Origin: Mimachlamys varia
Taxonomy: Eukaryota > Mollusca > Bivalvia > Pectinida > Pectinidae
Direction of reading: 5' to 3'
DNA: 64,000 bases
Assembly: GCA_947623455.1 (NCBI GenBank)
Contig: OX392536.1
Span: 6,815,282 to 6,879,281 of the forward strand
Position numbers and translations under genes: made by a program. Numbering within the stretch: position 1 is the stretch's first letter; the number at the start of each line of letters is the position of its first letter. Positions 35,963-48,400 of the stretch are shown piece by piece. Below the pieces are notes generated by a model. It had not been told where the DNA came from. It did not search any database and worked only from the letters and a program-made list of their open reading frames with translations.

Positions 35963-36398
35963 TTATTAAATTCTATTTTTGTTTATAGGTCAAGCTTGAA
36001 ATCCGGCTGAGATTAATTTCATTCCCAGTTGTAAATAAGGACAGATAAAACATACAAATTCGTTTGCAAAATAAAGTGTCCATATTGCAGATGATGAATT
36101 TTGTTGATGACGTCATGTGGCAGACAAGTGCTAGAATAGTTTACATTGCGTTGACATTCTAGATTACAGTCAATTTTTCAGGTGTTAAGCATAGGCATTT
36201 TGTTATTCCCCAGTTAAAAGCCGAAACCATTAAATGTTCTGTTGGGTCGAGTATCAACTGTTACGTCACTTTTATCTAGGGAATAATTGGATCTTCCTTT
36301 GAGGACCTGGCTTCACTTGGAGGTTACCAGATTTACATGGTGGGAGTCGTTCGTGAAGCAGGGGACACGCTTGCTCTTTCGGAACACCTGGTTCTGAT

Positions 36399-38600
36399 CT
36401 AAAAAAGAGGTCAGAATAATAGTTAACTTTCAGTTGTTCAAAAGCGAATGCACTACTTTTATGGTTTTTTCTTTTTCTTCTTTATGACGACTTTCATTCT
36501 TTTCAAGCGAGGCTACCGTTCTGCTATTCGGAGCCTCTCTAGAAGCATGTAAAAGAGCAAACCTCATGCCGGTTCCAATGACTTAATAAGATAGCACTGA
36601 TCACATTTAAACTAGCTCGTCTTAAGTGTTGTGTTATTGTTTGTTTCAGATATATCAGGCATATGATATAATTGTTAAAGTTCGCAAAGATTAAGTTTTT
36701 TGGGTCAGTTTAATTGAGGTAATTTCAAAATACCAAATCGCATTTTTTTTCATGAAGAACGACGTGCTTTATCTCATGACGTAGGCAGTAAGGAGGGAAG
36801 ACAGCTTTTACATTAATTTGATAATTGATTTCACGTTTACTTTAATAATCACCAATAGATATAATCTCTACGATTTTGTTAAAATAAACAAAACTCAATT
36901 TACGTCTCGGAATATCATGTAACCACTCGAAAAAAAAAGAATAAATAAGTTTTAAACTTTAAAACAGAAACCTTTTTCCCTATTGGGCCCCACCCCTCAG
37001 GCACCATGATGGTAATATCAACCGTTTATACGAAATTGAATCCCCTTCTCTTAAGGATACTTCTGACTAAATTTGCGCAGCGTGCGTGTGTTACGTCATC
37101 CTAAATTTGATTCAGTTTATTTATATATTGCTTGTTTGTTATCATTCTATTCATGTTTATATAAGAGTATGAATATACAATTGTACACATAACGCATTGT
37201 TGAGAGTTAATTTATGTTAATTCACAAATTCAATATAGCACAGATGTCATTTGTTTAAAATTATAAGAAGGCGAATAATTAACGGAGTGAAAAGTGAAAT
37301 ATATTTCACTAGGCCAATTTTACTTTGGCAGGTCAATATAACGACAAAATTTTGAAAACGAAGGTCTTTCATGGTTAATTGAATATCAGTCAATGGTGTT
37401 TTTTATCATTGACGATAATGAGAGCATTGTAAGGTTACAACAAAATGTGACCATGCTGATAATATTGATCTAATGTTTCTGAATATAGCGACACCGAGCA
37501 AACACCATAAATCACGCGTCATTGACCTCCACGTAATTAATGAGCGCGTGGAAAAGTAATATTATCTGATGTTGTTGTTTACTGTATTGAAGAAAAAGCA
37601 TGTAAATAAGTGTGATATATTATTATTTGTCATAAATAGAAATCGTTAACATTGTCATCCAATGGTAGTCATATTCGGTATTTTGGTACCAAAACGATTT
37701 TGCATCACAGCAGATTATCTTTGCAATTTGTTTCAATATTTTTGGGTTTCGTTTTATTCTATGTGAAAGATATTTCGTCGGGATTATATATATTTCGAGG
37801 ATTTTCTAAAACCTCAAAAAAAAAAAAAAAAAAAACCAACGACATCAAAACTCCAATATGCTTTTACAGTATATCAAATTCTTTTTTTCGTAAATATTAC
37901 ATGCAAACGTCATAAATGGTTGGAATATCATTGCGATATAAGATATTTATCTGAATGGATCTGATAATGCTTCCAACTTCTTCACAGCTCATGTCATTAA
38001 ATGTATTTAAAGAGTCATCATGAAGTGTTTTCCCGTTAAAACTGTGCCTTGTTTTATCATTGGTATTCAGTTTTGTTTAATATATATATATTTTTTATTT
38101 GTTTTGTGTACAACATAGCATTATCTTGAAGTCCTTGAACGCGAGACACATACAATCTATAATTTATGCAATATTATCTAAAATTAACAAATAGGCAAGC
38201 ATATCACCTCAAGTTCATTATAAATAAAACACCTTGAACATAAAGCTTCACATTAAGTATGTATGTCAAAAAAAGAAAATTGATTGCAAATAAGAAATAT
38301 CTTAAATATTGAAATCGAATTGATAGAACCTTGTCAAAATGGGCCAATCTAAGTGGAACCATTCCGTTAGTTGTATATGGTTTATAGCAACTCTTGGATA
38401 GCACTTCTGTTGAAAATTTGGTATTCCCTGAGTTTTTGTATTAACAAAATTATTGATAATGATCAAAGGAATATTTGCTATTTAAGCATTTTTGAAACAT
38501 ATAACAGACATGTTTATGTCAATGCGGTTAAATTGTTGATGCAACCTTGCGCAGTCAACATCACGCTCATCTTTTACATATACTTGATTTCTACCAAGAA
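36399..38600. other. no recognisable feature
   Basis: AT-rich non-coding DNA. A 21-base A-run lies near 37,817. Confidence 0.5.
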
Positions 38601-38621
38601 TATGTCCTTGTTGTGTTCCAG

Positions 38622-38859
38622 ATAAAACCACAGTGCAGTGGCAAGTATCCACACAGGCAATCGATATTTGATGCTTCCCTTTGGACAAGGCGGGAAACCC
38701 TTGGGAGTTCGGGGAGCGCAGTTTCCGACACAGACACCGCCATGGAGCCTAAACCACCGATCATCAGGAAACCGGAGAAAGCCAGAAGGATGTAATCCTA
38801 GAAAGTCTGGCTTTAATAATGATGAGCTGCCGGACATATACAAAGGATTCTTAAAATGA
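38622..38859 (+). other. possible coding exon, GC-richer island
   Basis: A good splice acceptor (TTGTTGTGTTCCAG, ending 38,621) precedes a stretch markedly GC-richer than its surroundings. It is open in two forward frames: one ends at 38,795 (…PKPPIIRKPEKARRM), one at 38,859 (…NNDELPDIYKGFLK). The reverse strand is also open. I recognise no domain and see no partner exon. It could be a terminal exon, or GC-rich non-coding DNA that stays open by chance. Confidence 0.3.
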
Positions 38860-38984
38860 TATATACCACGACAATACGTGTACGCGATATATCTAGCATA
38901 AATCACTTGCAGAAAGCAGTCAACCTCCGCAAGATGTCTGTTTGTGTGTCTATTGATGTTTATATCATATATATATCAGTTCGT

Positions 38985-39465
38985 GTTAAGCTGATGTGTT
39001 TATATATGGTCCATTTGTGTGGGTGTGTGTGTTGGTGTGTGCTGTTGTGGTGGTGGTGTATGTATGTGATTTAGGGTGTGTGTTGGTGTGTGCTGTGGTG
39101 GTGTGTGTATAGGGTGTGATTTAGGGTGTGTGTGTTGGTGTGTGCTGTGGTTGTGTGTGTATAGGGTGTGATTTAGGGTGTGCTGTGGTGGTGTGTATTT
39201 AGGGTGTGTGTTGGTGTGTGCTTTGGTTGTGTGTGTAAGGGTGTGATTTAGGGTGTGTGTTGGTGTGTGCTTTGGTTGTGTGTGTAAGGGTGTGATTTAG
39301 GGTGTGCTGTGATGTTGTGTGCTGTGGTTGTGTGTGCTGTGGTGGTATGCGCTGTGATGGTGTGTGCTGTGGTTGTGTGTGCTATGGTTGTGTGTGCTAT
39401 GGTGGTGGTGTGTGTGTGTGATTTTGGGTGTGTGTTGGTGTGTGTTGTGGTGGTCTGTATTAATT
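38985..39465. repeat. TG-rich minisatellite
   Basis: Irregular units such as GTGTGTGTTGGTGTGTGCTG alternating with AGGGTGTGATTTAGGGTGTG. Val/Cys-rich ORFs at 39,309-39,585 are artefacts. Confidence 0.95.
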
Positions 39466-40044
39466 TCGCTGTGTTTATCTGTTGCTATTAATACATATAT
39501 TTCTGAAAAACACTTAAATAGGTTATTAAATCAATACCTTTTGAAAACCACATATATGTTGTTTTTTCTTCTAAATGTGGCATGATGATTTAATAATGAC
39601 ACGACGAGGGTTCGAGAGAGGCATGTTGATACAGGCAACTTGTTGTAAGGTCGCCACAATAATCTCACAGTGAAATATTCTATATCCTTGTGTGATATGA
39701 ATGTAAAAAAAGGATGCCATTATACAAATAAATCAGTTCTCACTTTGAGGACGTGACATTAACTTGAAAATAGCATTGTTTTATATGACGGATGTCGGCG
39801 ATGAAGTAGAAGACGCTTGAATATACTCTTCTTGAACATATTTGTTGATATCACCCTTAGTTAATAGTCAAACCAATTTTAGTCCAGATAATGATTGTTT
39901 TCTCATATTCGTACATCGAGATATATGGTCCGGGTAAATCAATTCAATAGGTCTTAACAAGAAGCAAACATTTCCTATCGAAAGCTATTCTTTCTTTGAT
40001 TTTTAAAATAAAATTCCAATCTTATGTTTTCTTTAATTCATAAA

Positions 40045-40255
40045 AGTGTCGATCTGAGTTGGATGTGACCAAGAATTTCATGGCGGGTGTCGTCGATGAA
40101 CCAGAAGGCGCTTACTCTTCCAGAACGCCTGGTGTTACTTTCTTGTGCGTTTACGAAGGTTTCCATTTAAATCTTTACTTTGTTCCTATCTTGCCTCCAG
40201 TTCAATCAGTTTTGAGTTCGGATTATGGTTTTGTTGTCGCCTTGATATTTGCTTT
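40045..40255 (+). repeat. retroelement 3'-tail module
   Basis: Forward copy of about 205 bp from the TGTGACCAAGAATTTCATGG word to CGCCTTGATATTTGC. A more decayed forward piece lies at 39,735-39,835. The 117-codon ORF at 40,059-40,412 reads through this repeat. Confidence 0.85.
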
Positions 40256-40419
40256 TTTTTATATATCTTTGCGCATTTATCTTTGTAATAAGGTATACAC
40301 GAATTTCATCATTGTTAAAATTTCAAAATTGAGTTTAAATTTGTATGTAATAATAAAACAAATACTGTTTACGTACTGTATTTGTACGGTTCATAAGATA
40401 ACACTTTCGTAGTACCTGA

Positions 40420-40640
40420 TTTGAAACTAATTTTACTTCCTAATTCATTAATTGAAGTGTTTTAAACACCTGACCCTTCTGCTTTTTATTTGCTTAGAAA
40501 TTTTGGATTCCCACCTTTTGGCCCCTAGCATTACTGACGCGTCAAAAAAGGACGAAACAGCTGTAGGATGCAGTTTTTTCGGCATACTGTATCTTTTACT
40601 TGTATGTGTGTGTTTCATGTCATCTTTTAACATTCTCACA
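40420..40640 (+). mobile_element. hammerhead-bearing retrozyme-like repeat, fragment
   Basis: Forward partial unit with CTTCCTAATTCATTAATTGA, the ribozyme and the GGCATACTGTATCTTTTACT word. The ribozyme (40,528-40,571) keeps GAAA, stem II (three pairs) and GTA. The first core box reads CTGACGC, losing the last invariant A, so it should be inactive. Confidence 0.75.
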
Positions 40641-41514
40641 CACTGGAGCGGTTTTAGATTATTAGATTTTAAAAGAATTTGAAGATATTAAAGCCTCAAA
40701 AATCTATAACCCGAAATCAAATCGGAGAAAAAACCAAAAAAATTAAAATTGCTACATATTGCTAAAGAGGATAAGACCAGGTGTTTCGAAAGAGCATGCG
40801 TCCTCATCAATGGTGCTGTCCATGTATCTTTCGATCAAGTCTAAATAAAGATTACGTCCTCAAAATTAGAACTAAGGCGTCATTAAATATTCATATACAA
40901 TTGTGATATGACTTTCATTTATTTTTAAGAAGATTATATTGTTTTATATGTAATAAAGCAGAAAAAACAGAGTATCAATATTCAAGGACAATTTTTTCCA
41001 TAAAACAATTTTATTTTCGATCAATTGCACGATTTTGCAAGCATGTCATGTCGGCACTTGTAATTTCCGGTAATTCTGTAGCCAATCGATCAGAAAAAAT
41101 AACAATTATATAAAACGATGAGATGGCTCGGCTATAGCAATATCGGCAGTGATTGGCAGCCCTCTCGAAAAGTTACATTAGGTTTAATAGACTACTGCAA
41201 TATGCGCCAACATAACGGGGAAAAATGATGTAAGTCGGCCTGTTTCGTGTTGTTAAATTCAAACTCAGTACAGCAAATTTTGGCGAAATCTTCCTTTAAT
41301 GAATGTTTGAAATGCGGAGAATTATGATAACACCATCAGGGATGAGATTGGTCACCCCTGATGGTTTAAGAAAATGTAAAACATTTTCAGATGAATATGG
41401 TATCTTACAATATAAAAATGTACTATTAGTAATCACTAAAACATGTTGTATGATGTTTTCGCTATAATGTGATCACATATGCATAGCGCTAAAACCAGAT
41501 TAAACGAAATACAT
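40641..41514. other. no recognisable feature
   Basis: Non-coding. A weak reverse trace of the tail module (AAGACCAGGTGTTTCGAAAG) lies near 40,775-40,810. Confidence 0.5.
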
Positions 41515-42010
41515 AATGACATCCTTACAAAACCATAATCCGAACTCATAATCAATTAAACTAGGGGCAAAATATGATCAAAGGAAAACATTACACTGAG
41601 ACCCTCGTAAAAGAACAAGAGAACTCAACATCGATTAAAGTAGGGGCGGGCACGCTGTGAACAAAATGGAAAGATTTACGTGAAACCCCTGCAAAAGTAC
41701 AAGATAAGAAGACCAGGCGTTCTGGAAGAGTAAGCGTCTTCTGCTTTATTGACCACACCCGTCATGTTAATCAGGTTTTCTGGAAGAGTGAGCGTCTTCT
41801 GCTTTTTTGGCAACATCCTTTATGTAAATCAGGGTCACATCCATGTAAACATCTACATTTTTTGTAGTTCTCAAAATGAGAATTGAGTATAATTGGTAAT
41901 CACCACAAGTAAGCACACTAATCAGCGTACTCAAAAACGTCCAACTTCATATCACTTAAATATACAGAATAGTTCTCAATGAGACAAAGATGGCGACCAT
42001 AAAACTTGCT
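41515..42010 (-). repeat. retroelement tail, internally duplicated, at the left edge of the tandem units
   Basis: Reverse strand. Module terminus at about 41,518. The segment around CCTCGTAAAAG to GGAAGAGTAAGCGTCTTCTG is repeated (41,600-41,760 and 41,770-41,840). Sequence up to 42,010 is the RT C-terminal coding remnant (KFYGRH-type reading, ATGGCGACCATAAAACTTGC on the plus strand). The right part, from about 41,880, is the point where similarity to 52.24 and 62.05 kb begins. Confidence 0.75.
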
Positions 42011-42445
42011 CATAGAGGAAGACACCCCCCCCTCCCCAACTCGCTAGCATCTACGCAAACATGATGTATTAATACAAACTGAATTAACTGGTTTCATAAT
42101 TTGTGTTTTCTGTATTGTTAAACTGTCCTTTAGCAATTGAAATGTACAATGGGAATCTTAATATTTCAAGTACAATCTCGTATAAAAATTAATACTCATT
42201 ATGTAAATACCAACAATTTTGAAAGAAAAGCTTGTGATATCAATATACGAAGAACAAATTTGTGTTTTTATTTAAATTGTCCAACCACTTATGACATGTT
42301 CATCAATAAATACAGTAAAATAAAAATACAGTTTAACGAAAACAAAATAGTTTGGTTCGACCAGGATCATTTTGTCTAAGGGTAGATTGCTATCGTTTCC
42401 TAAACTCTCATGGCACAATTGTAAACCAGGAGTTCAAGAAAACTT

Positions 42446-42655
42446 TGTTTTGGTTTATTTTGTTTAACGTCCTTTTAACAGCCAGGGTGATTTAAGGACG
42501 TGTCAGGTTTACGAGGTGTAGGAAAGCCGGAGTACTCGGTGAAAAAGCACCGACCTACGGTCAGTACCTGGCAACGTGGGATTCGAACTCGCAACCCAGA
42601 GGTGGAAGGCTAGTGGTAGAATGTCCGAACACCTTAACCACTGGGCCGACGCGTC
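42446..42655 (-). mobile_element. tRNA-derived SINE, family A, full copy
   Basis: Reverse strand. The tRNA-like head has box A TGGTTAAGGTG (fits TRGYNNARNNG exactly) and box B GAGTTCGAATCCC, with a long variable-arm-like insert between them. A body follows with CCGTAGGTCGGTG and CACCGAGTACTCCGGC, and then a tail. No free tRNA would fold: no CCA-side acceptor partner is seen. Confidence 0.85.
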
Positions 42656-43659
42656 TCTATTCAAGAAAACGATCATGTCTTGATATCAATACAATTTTAC
42701 ATAGTGGAATATGCCTTTAACACGTCGATCGAATCAAGGTCTCGAGACTGTAGTTTAATGAAATATTTTAATTAACATTTTAATCAACATGGCTTAAGTT
42801 ATGTAGGCGATGTAGAACTCGTTGGCTTCATGTCATTAATAAGAACGTCACCTCGTGTTTAACAATGACACGTGCTCATATTCTAAATAAACAAATCCCC
42901 ATCTCATGTATTGATTTAGATATCAAATTTGAACATTTGATAGATCTAGTGTCTGACTTTTAATCACAATAAGTTAATATATAAGAAGCAAAAATTCGGA
43001 CTCTTCACTGTCCGTCGTAGATTAGATACATAAAGGGTAACGATATAAAATCGATTTTTTTTAAGTCTTTACTTAAAAGGATGCTGACGAGTTATCCAAA
43101 CATGTTTTGAAAATCCTGTTTTGATTTCTGCCTAACACATACTTATACAAACTGTATGTGATGTAAACAACTATTTCTTTACTTCTCTTAAAAAGTGTTT
43201 TAGTCATATGACTTTGTAAAGACTTCCATTAAAGTGAAAATGCAGATAGTTTTACGTTATTTCCTTTTAAAAGTAAATTTTATAGACTAAAACTGACTTC
43301 CGAACATAACTGCAATATGGCTATTATGGAAACTGCTACCAAAATAATATGAGCAGCAAAGTAAGTTCTGGTGTTTCAGGCGAAGGAGTTTTATAAGGAT
43401 TAACTTCGCGGTTCATTTAGAGTATACTCAGGGTTTTTGTGTGATAAGCCCATAACATGAAAATATATTCAAGTTAATCCTTAATGAAATAAAACCACCA
43501 TTAAGCCCCCATGTCATAGTAACATGAATTATTACTACTTATAAATAAACAAACAGAAATAACTCGAATTCTCAAAACATTTTTTGCATGTCTAAGCTTT
43601 ATCTTTAATAGCAGATTGAATACAAGTTATTATAAGACAACGCATTTGCGAGAAAAAAT
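42656..43659. other. unit sequence without gene
   Basis: Non-coding, collinear with 53,110-54,340. Confidence 0.6.
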
Positions 43660-43805
43660 AGAGAATACCAAGAACAAACCCATAATCTGAATTCAAAATC
43701 GATTAGGCTAGGGGCAAGATACATGTATAAACAAAGGAAAGATTAACATGGAGACCCTTGTAAAAGTACAAGAGAATCAGACTAGGTGTTCCGGAAGAGT
43801 TCTTC
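43660..43805 (-). repeat. retroelement tail module (unit 1), reverse
   Basis: Reverse copy ending at GTTCCGGAAGAGT. The equivalent in unit 2 is 54,340-54,478. A forward copy follows at 44,075-44,345 (unit 2: 54,770-55,025), so each unit carries an inverted pair of modules 5' of the peptide gene. Confidence 0.85.
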
Positions 43806-44345
43806 CCGGATATGATACATGTCCAGGCTAGTTCATTACACCAATAGGATGTGGTGATTGGTGATAAATTTTAAGCTTCGATAATCTGATATTTTTATCT
43901 AACACAAAAACATGTATAACCATACACATACACATTTCAACTCAATTTATCGTGTAATCCCTTTTCAACCTTCATACCTGGCCCTCTTATATCATCGAGT
44001 TAGATTGTCCCAATCGTGGTATCATTGGTAAAGATCCTGTTTCATTGTATGTTACGAAGGTGAAACGTTATGAATATATTTAATAATATGTCTTCTTGTT
44101 GTGGTTGAGAATTGTGCCTCCTTTCTCACTTGGAGGCTATGACATTTATTTGAATGTTATCTACATTTACATGATTGATGTCATCGATGAAGCAGACACT
44201 TTCTCTCCCGAAACATCTGGTCTTATTCTCTTCTACCTTTTCAAGGTTCGTCGTATAAATATTTCCTTTGTTCATATGTTGCCCCTAGTGTAATCGATTT
44301 TGAGCTCGGAGTTGGGTTTTGTTGACACTTCAGAATTCTCTGATT

Positions 44346-45379
44346 GTTTTCGGAGGCACACTCATGATAAGCTGTAATCAGTCTGCATGTCTAGTATGAA
44401 TAAAATAAAGCTTTGACCATCAGAAATTCTCTGAAAGTTATACAAAACCACATTTCAGATATCTCGTGTGATAAAAATTAAAATATTACTGAAATTGATA
44501 TGTCTGAGTCATGTTTTCTAATGACAGTAACATATCTTAGTTACATGTAAGGCGTAACATGGATCAGAAATTCAAGACCAGAAATGTATTCGAATCGAGA
44601 AATTTCGAAATCTCAACGGATACTTTAAACGGTTGAGCTACTGTAACTCAAACTTTAACTTATGTAAAAAGTCGTCTGTGATCTACTCAATCCAATTCTG
44701 TTAATTTACTCTCTCCTTTGATAAAATGCAAAGATACATAAAACCCCATACCACTTTCCTTAGGTATATTTTGTCAGACACCTAATACAATAAGTAAGAG
44801 AGGCGAATTGACGGCAAGACTTGGGTCGGTGGGGGTCTCGCACCATCGAACTCGAGACTGATGCTGTATCCAGTTTATCTACATTTGTACATGCATCAGC
44901 CGGTTCAGATGTTCGACCTAATCAAGTTTCGCTACATTCAATTTTATTTCTAAACAATGATGTCAATGTGTATAAATAACGTTCAAATAACAAAAAATAC
45001 ATCAGGTAAAAATAAACAATTTCGACAAATTTAGATTTTAATGTATAAAAGAGCAGCAACAGGTTGACGCGATAGCAATCAGCTTATTGATAAATCAATT
45101 ATTTCAATTTTTGAAATCATCAATATATTGCGATCCAATACAACATACTAAAAATGTACTTGTTATTTAAACTTCTTTTTTAAAATAATATTGTTTATAT
45201 ATTTGTTGCCGTTTGCCACGAATCCATTAATTGATTTGATACATATGTACGTATATGTGTTTTATTCATTTAAAAAGCCTTAAAGTCGAAATAATAATTT
45301 TAAAATATGAATATGCACCAAATTTAGATTTAAAAACTGTTAATTGAAAGGCGACAGGTTGTAGAAATTGACACCAGCT
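44346..45379. other. upstream region of peptide gene 1
   Basis: Collinear with 55,026-56,242. A TATAAAAGAGCAGC word at about 45,046 is altered to TATGAAAGAGCAGC in unit 2, so it is unlikely to be the main promoter. No other gene seen. Confidence 0.5.
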
Positions 45380-45387
45380 TATAAATT
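45380..45387 (+). promoter_or_regulatory. TATA box of peptide gene 1
   Basis: TATAAATT, 96 bp upstream of the ATG. The same spacing to the ATG is kept in copy 2 although about 15 bp differ just upstream. A TCACACT initiator-like word lies about 30 bp downstream (about 45,409), implying a 5' UTR of some 65 nt. Confidence 0.6.
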
Positions 45388-45475
45388 GAGTTGTATACAC
45401 GTCCCTTCTCACACTCATACCGAGAGTTCTCCTGACGTTGTCCTAGCTTACAGCATACAACATCATCCTACAGAG

Positions 45476-48400
45476 ATGAATATTTCTCTTTTTCTGTTGC
45501 TGGTTGTGGCGATTCCAATGGTGCTCGCAGGGAGGTGGAGAAACAGAGAAAGAGGTATGTGTATTCCGATTGTCAATGTTTACTTAAATGATAACAATAT
45601 AATTGCTTTAATATACACAATTGACCGGACATTTGTTTGTTTGATCTGGCTCGACTTGGGCATATTAATGTATAATCACAATGTATTTTCAGTTTGATAA
45701 TTGTACAAAAAGCACATATGACAATAACCCCATTATAATTATGCATAAGGTAAATTGTTCTTATTGAATCATAAAAACAAAATATGAATACAAATGATAT
45801 AATTGCAAAACATATTGGTCAACAGGGATTTTGAAATAAAACAGTGGTACCCAACACCTTTCATTTCGAAGAGTAATGGCACGGTACATAATATACTCAT
45901 TTTCGTAGTACACAGTTTGAAGAACTAGTTTAATTTTACTTCTAAATTCATAAATTAAACGGGTTTTACGCACCTACCCTTACCCTTCTGCTTAGAAATG
46001 TTTGATTCCAACCTTTTAGCCCCTAGCATCACTGAAGAATTCTAGGATGACGAAACAGCTGTATGATGCAGTTTATTTCATTTTTTTCGGTGGTATACTG
46101 TATCTATAACTTAATTAAAAGGTGCAGCACATGTGTGTGTTACGTCATATTGCATGATAGGGGATGGCAGACTATCCTGGTGGATGTTTTAGTCCCCGAG
46201 GTTTGCTGGAGCCTCCGAAGCTACAGTTAACTCATTTGAGTAGTGGCACGGTACAAATTTTCGTAGTACACGATTTGAAATTCTACAGTACATATTTAAT
46301 GTTGCATCTGCATTAATAAATCAAATGGGTTTTACGCACATGACCCTTCTGCTTCTACATTTCCACATTTAAAAATTTTGGATTCCAACCTTTTGGCCGC
46401 TGTCATCTCTAAAGAGTTCTAGGAGGACGACGAAACATCTGTATGATCGAGTTTCATTATTTTTTTCGGCATACTGTATCTATTACTAAATTTAAAAAGT
46501 GCAGCATATGCGTTTGTTACGTCATCTTTGAAATGATGGAGTTTAGGGGCACCTTGCTATTAAAGTCCTACAAAAATATCAGTTATATCAGCGGAGGGAC
46601 GTAATGAAAGGAAAATGCAAAGGCAAATTCCATACGATTCTGGTAAATATCGTTTAATGACCCAATATACGTAACTTTCAGCAATAAATGAAACAAACAT
46701 TAAGCATTTGTTAATATCAGCAATTTTTAAGATAAATTCCTAAATAGGTATCGGTTCACCAGCAGTTGAAACTCGGTATTTGTAAACTTGCTTCCATTTG
46801 GACATGCCGTCTAACTTGTGGTGCACACTTATATTATTTCTAACTTTTTAAAATTTTCTGTCAGGACTTTTTTGTAGTAACCGCTCAGATGTAATTCGTT
46901 TTAGCTTTATTTTTGTATTGTTATCAACTGGGGTTTAGGAATGTTTCAGAATCACGAAAAAACAAATCCCTGAAGATACGTATATTTTGCCTTAAATATA
47001 AAAACAATCAAAACAAAAAATAAAGTTCGGGGTCACGTCCTGCACAAAAATCAGTTTTAACATACAAATTTAATTTAGATTTTTAAACACTAAATATGAT
47101 TCTGGTGAATATCGTTTAATGACTGTTAAATGTATATATAATTGATTTAATTTAAATTCCATTTCTATTTGTTAATTAAACTATTTCCGCCTGTTAACTA
47201 TGCTCATGTCTGTTTTGCAACAAAAGAAACCAAGCAGTCTCCAAACAAACAAAAATACAACTTGCCAAAGGAAAAGGCGCAGTAAAGTAAGTGTAGGTTA
47301 ACAACGCTATATGAAGTCAAATTGAGAAGAAAATAACACTGTTATATGAAAGCCACAATGTCAGATTCAATATATTCATTTATTCATTTAATAAACAAGA
47401 TAGATTCAGGATCATTCTTGATGTATTTTCATAAACCGTTTATTTGAACCAAACACTAAAACTCGGGATCACTTTTAAGTCCTAAACAAGAATCAGTTTT
47501 AGAAATACAAATATCGCTTATTTTAGTTTTATTTAAAAGCACAGCTTCCGGGCAAAGTTCTTGAATAGTAGCACATGCATGCCTAAACAAGGTTGCTTCC
47601 CCTGCTATCCTTTCTTGGTTTTTTTTTGGTTTTTTTTTTTGGCCGGAAGTAATAATCCATTTAGGAAACCGGAAACACGTCACACAATTACGTTACGTAA
47701 CACAATTACGCTTCATCACATTCAGCTTCCATCGACAGACATTATCAATGTCTGATGCATTCATCGCTGTCATTGTTTCAGAAGCTGGGTTGTTTTGGGG
47801 TATTTATGACTTGCCGACTTAAACCTTGAATTTATGGAAATTGTATCTCTTTCTGAAACGGTCCATGGATGATTCTCAGTAAATATCAGAGATTAACAAT
47901 AAAGTTACGCACTTTTAAGGCTTTGTCTTTGACATTTTGTTCCTTCAAACTGCATATATATATATATTACAGCAGACGATGACATACAAACGCAGGACAC
48001 ATTGAAGGACCGTGCAGAGGGGAAAAGTCGTCGTGGAACCGAAGTCGATGTTGGTTAGTTTTGCACAGCTTAACGGAACCAAAATGTCATATATTTGATT
48101 TATTTTTGTTTACCTATACCTAAAAGTACATTTAAATGTATACATTCCAAAACGCTTTGGTATTCTCTGATTGTTTTCCACAAAACCTCTCGATTTGAAG
48201 AGTAATATCAACCTTAGTTTAATTTTTAAATTTTAATATATATATATCTAACTAACAATTGTTATTCAAAGGATAGCACTTTTGTAAATAAGGTAAGGAC
48301 AAATCTTACTGGCTAAAAATGCAACAACTCATTCTTCTTCCTAAATTATTCCAAACAGAACAAACAAATAGCATGTATTTGAGCAGGGAATTCATTAGAG

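Noticed and set aside
40059..40412. 117-codon ORF
   Set aside because: It reads through a copy of the dispersed tail module, whose other copies are broken in this frame.
42570..42655. tRNA gene with box A and box B (also at 32.3 and 63.8 kb)
   Set aside because: The heads are fused to a SINE body and tail, are repeated, and lack a clear acceptor stem.
45040..45056. Upstream TATAAAAGAG word as main promoter
   Set aside because: Altered in copy 2, whereas the TATAAATT 96 bp before the ATG is kept in both.
45476..45697. Unspliced 109-codon ORF (45,368-45,697) and 79-codon ORF (56,216-56,455) as complete genes
   Set aside because: Both run past a clear GTATGT donor into intron sequence that is not conserved between copies. 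The upstream in-frame ATG precedes the TATA box.
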